Source of the DNA: Chitinophaga pinensis
Lineage (GTDB): Bacteria; Bacteroidota; Bacteroidia; Chitinophagales; Chitinophagaceae
NCBI GenBank assembly: GCA_945897185.1
Contig: CAMDFC010000011.1
Span: 1-45,928, forward strand
DNA: 45,928 nucleotides
Direction: 5' to 3'
Shown here: piece after piece, positions 45,504 to 45,928 of the stretch
Numbering within the stretch: the first letter of the stretch is position 1
How the letters are laid out: every line of letters begins with the position of its first letter
Notes under the pieces: generated by a model
Database searches by the model: none
Told to the model about the DNA's origin: nothing
What the model saw: only the letters and a program-made list of their open reading frames with translations
Position numbers and translations under genes: made by a program

Positions 45504-45928
45504 ATGCCTAACGCTATAAAATTCATTTTCATTGGTTTGATCCTATTCGTGAAAATCACTATCGCCCAATCAAGTAATGACGGGGTGCTTTTAGCCGAGG
45601 TAAGAGACAATCGAGAAAATGTAACCAAGCAAACCCCTGCAGTAAAGCGGAAAGACACGCCAAGTACCATATTATATGCTATTGGCGAATCTGCGTTGGG
45701 TGGTAAAATTGCTTATATTTTTCAACCCGGTGATCCTGGTTATGATTCTGCTGTACAACATGGACTAGTTGTCACGCTTACAGATGTATCCACTTCTGCT
45801 GAATGGGGATGTGCTGGAATTCTGGTTGCAGGTTCCGATGGTGCCCCTATTGGGAAAGGAAATTCAAACACATTGGATATTGTTGCGGGATGTAAGACGG
45901 ATGGTATCGCTGCAAAACTTTGTAAAGA
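45504..45928 (+). CDS. Secreted DUF1566/Lcl-like protein, 5' part only
   Basis: A frame opens with ATG at 45504 and stays open to the right edge (141 codons). The signal peptide MPNAIKFIFIGLILFVKITIA is followed by a short linker with many charged residues and then GGKIAYIFQPGDPGYDSAV and QHGLVVTLTDVSTSAEWGC. That region (GGKIAYI, QHGL, WGC, GKGNSNTLDIVAGC) is typical of the DUF1566 (Lcl C-terminal) proteins common in Bacteroidota, which are extracellular and of unknown function. The catalytic or binding role is unknown. The C-terminal WYLPS-type motif would lie beyond the window. Confidence 0.75.
   Translation, partial: MPNAIKFIFIGLILFVKITIAQSSNDGVLLAEVRDNRENVTKQTPAVKRKDTPSTILYAIGESALGGKIAYIFQPGDPGYDSAVQHGLVVTLTDVSTSAEWGCAGILVAGSDGAPIGKGNSNTLDIVAGCKTDGIAAKLCK

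Overview
The window is a compact, AT-rich stretch of a Bacteroidota chromosome, most likely Chitinophagaceae or a close relative. This rests on the recurring Bacteroidetes -7 promoter element TAnnTTTG upstream of genes, the near absence of Shine-Dalgarno sequences, an IPExxxVDY-family gene, a Rho with a long Lys/Glu-rich N-terminal insertion, a 7TM-DISM histidine kinase, and a YbeY with the Bacteroidota-style C-terminus. No rRNA, tRNA, CRISPR array, prophage or intact insertion sequence was seen. Genes are packed tightly. Two convergent pairs (chrA/nadD, recQ/response regulator) abut with zero bases between stop codons, and a third (pterin dehydratase/selD) overlaps.

Layout. 1-1443: 5' part of feoB (minus), cut by the window edge. 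1574-3882: M28 aminopeptidase with PDZ domain, IPExxxVDY protein and pterin-4a-carbinolamine dehydratase (plus). 3879-7595 (minus): rho, mnmH, selD, a termination-factor gene followed by a two-gene selenium tRNA-modification pathway. 7813-9249: asnS. 9337-10389: DUF3089 lipoprotein (minus). 10434-12640: 2-oxoglutarate/Fe(II) oxygenase and chromate transporter, coupled (plus). 12641-13464: feoA-nadD (minus). 13530-16589: ybeY, a secreted CAP-domain protein and mnmG (plus). Two excellent parS-type 16-mers bracket the CAP gene directly upstream of mnmG, suggesting this part lies in the origin-proximal segregation region.

16610-21778 (minus) is a four-gene inorganic-sulfur operon: TauE/TSUP exporter, persulfide dioxygenase-rhodanese fusion, TsdA-like dihaem cytochrome c, and a Tat-exported SoxB-like hydrolase. 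A secreted DsrE-like protein is divergent at 21924-22334. The set would connect extracytoplasmic thiosulfate or sulfane-sulfur chemistry with cytoplasmic persulfide oxidation and sulfite export, but no SoxAX, SoxYZ or SoxCD gene lies in the window. A 324-base non-coding stretch with hairpins and a possible decayed reading frame follows.

22659-25880 (minus): kdsD, manC and a methionine/aromatic aminotransferase in one operon. 26089-28347: recQ. 28348-30745 (minus): LuxR-type response regulator and its 7TM-DISM histidine kinase, overlapping. 30969-33290: two adjacent pentein (arginine deiminase-type) enzymes. 33358-37839: secreted alkaline-phosphatase-superfamily enzyme and the fused isobutyryl-CoA mutase IcmF, with a perfect inverted repeat just before the icmF start. 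37903-39534: sodium/solute symporter, then a strong terminator. 39602-41026 (minus): secreted M20 amidohydrolase, next to an unmistakable but broken C-terminal remnant of a GH16 beta-glucanase (41046-41347). 41673-42911: DEAD-box helicase with a good promoter and a roughly 130-base leader. 43021-45246: katG with a terminator. 45504-end: 5' part of a secreted DUF1566-type protein.

Most genes are ordinary core genes. The least explained parts are the Sox-minimal sulfur operon, the parS pair (one embedded in a start codon), the GH16 remnant, the icmF inverted repeat and the hairpin-rich scar at 22335-22658.
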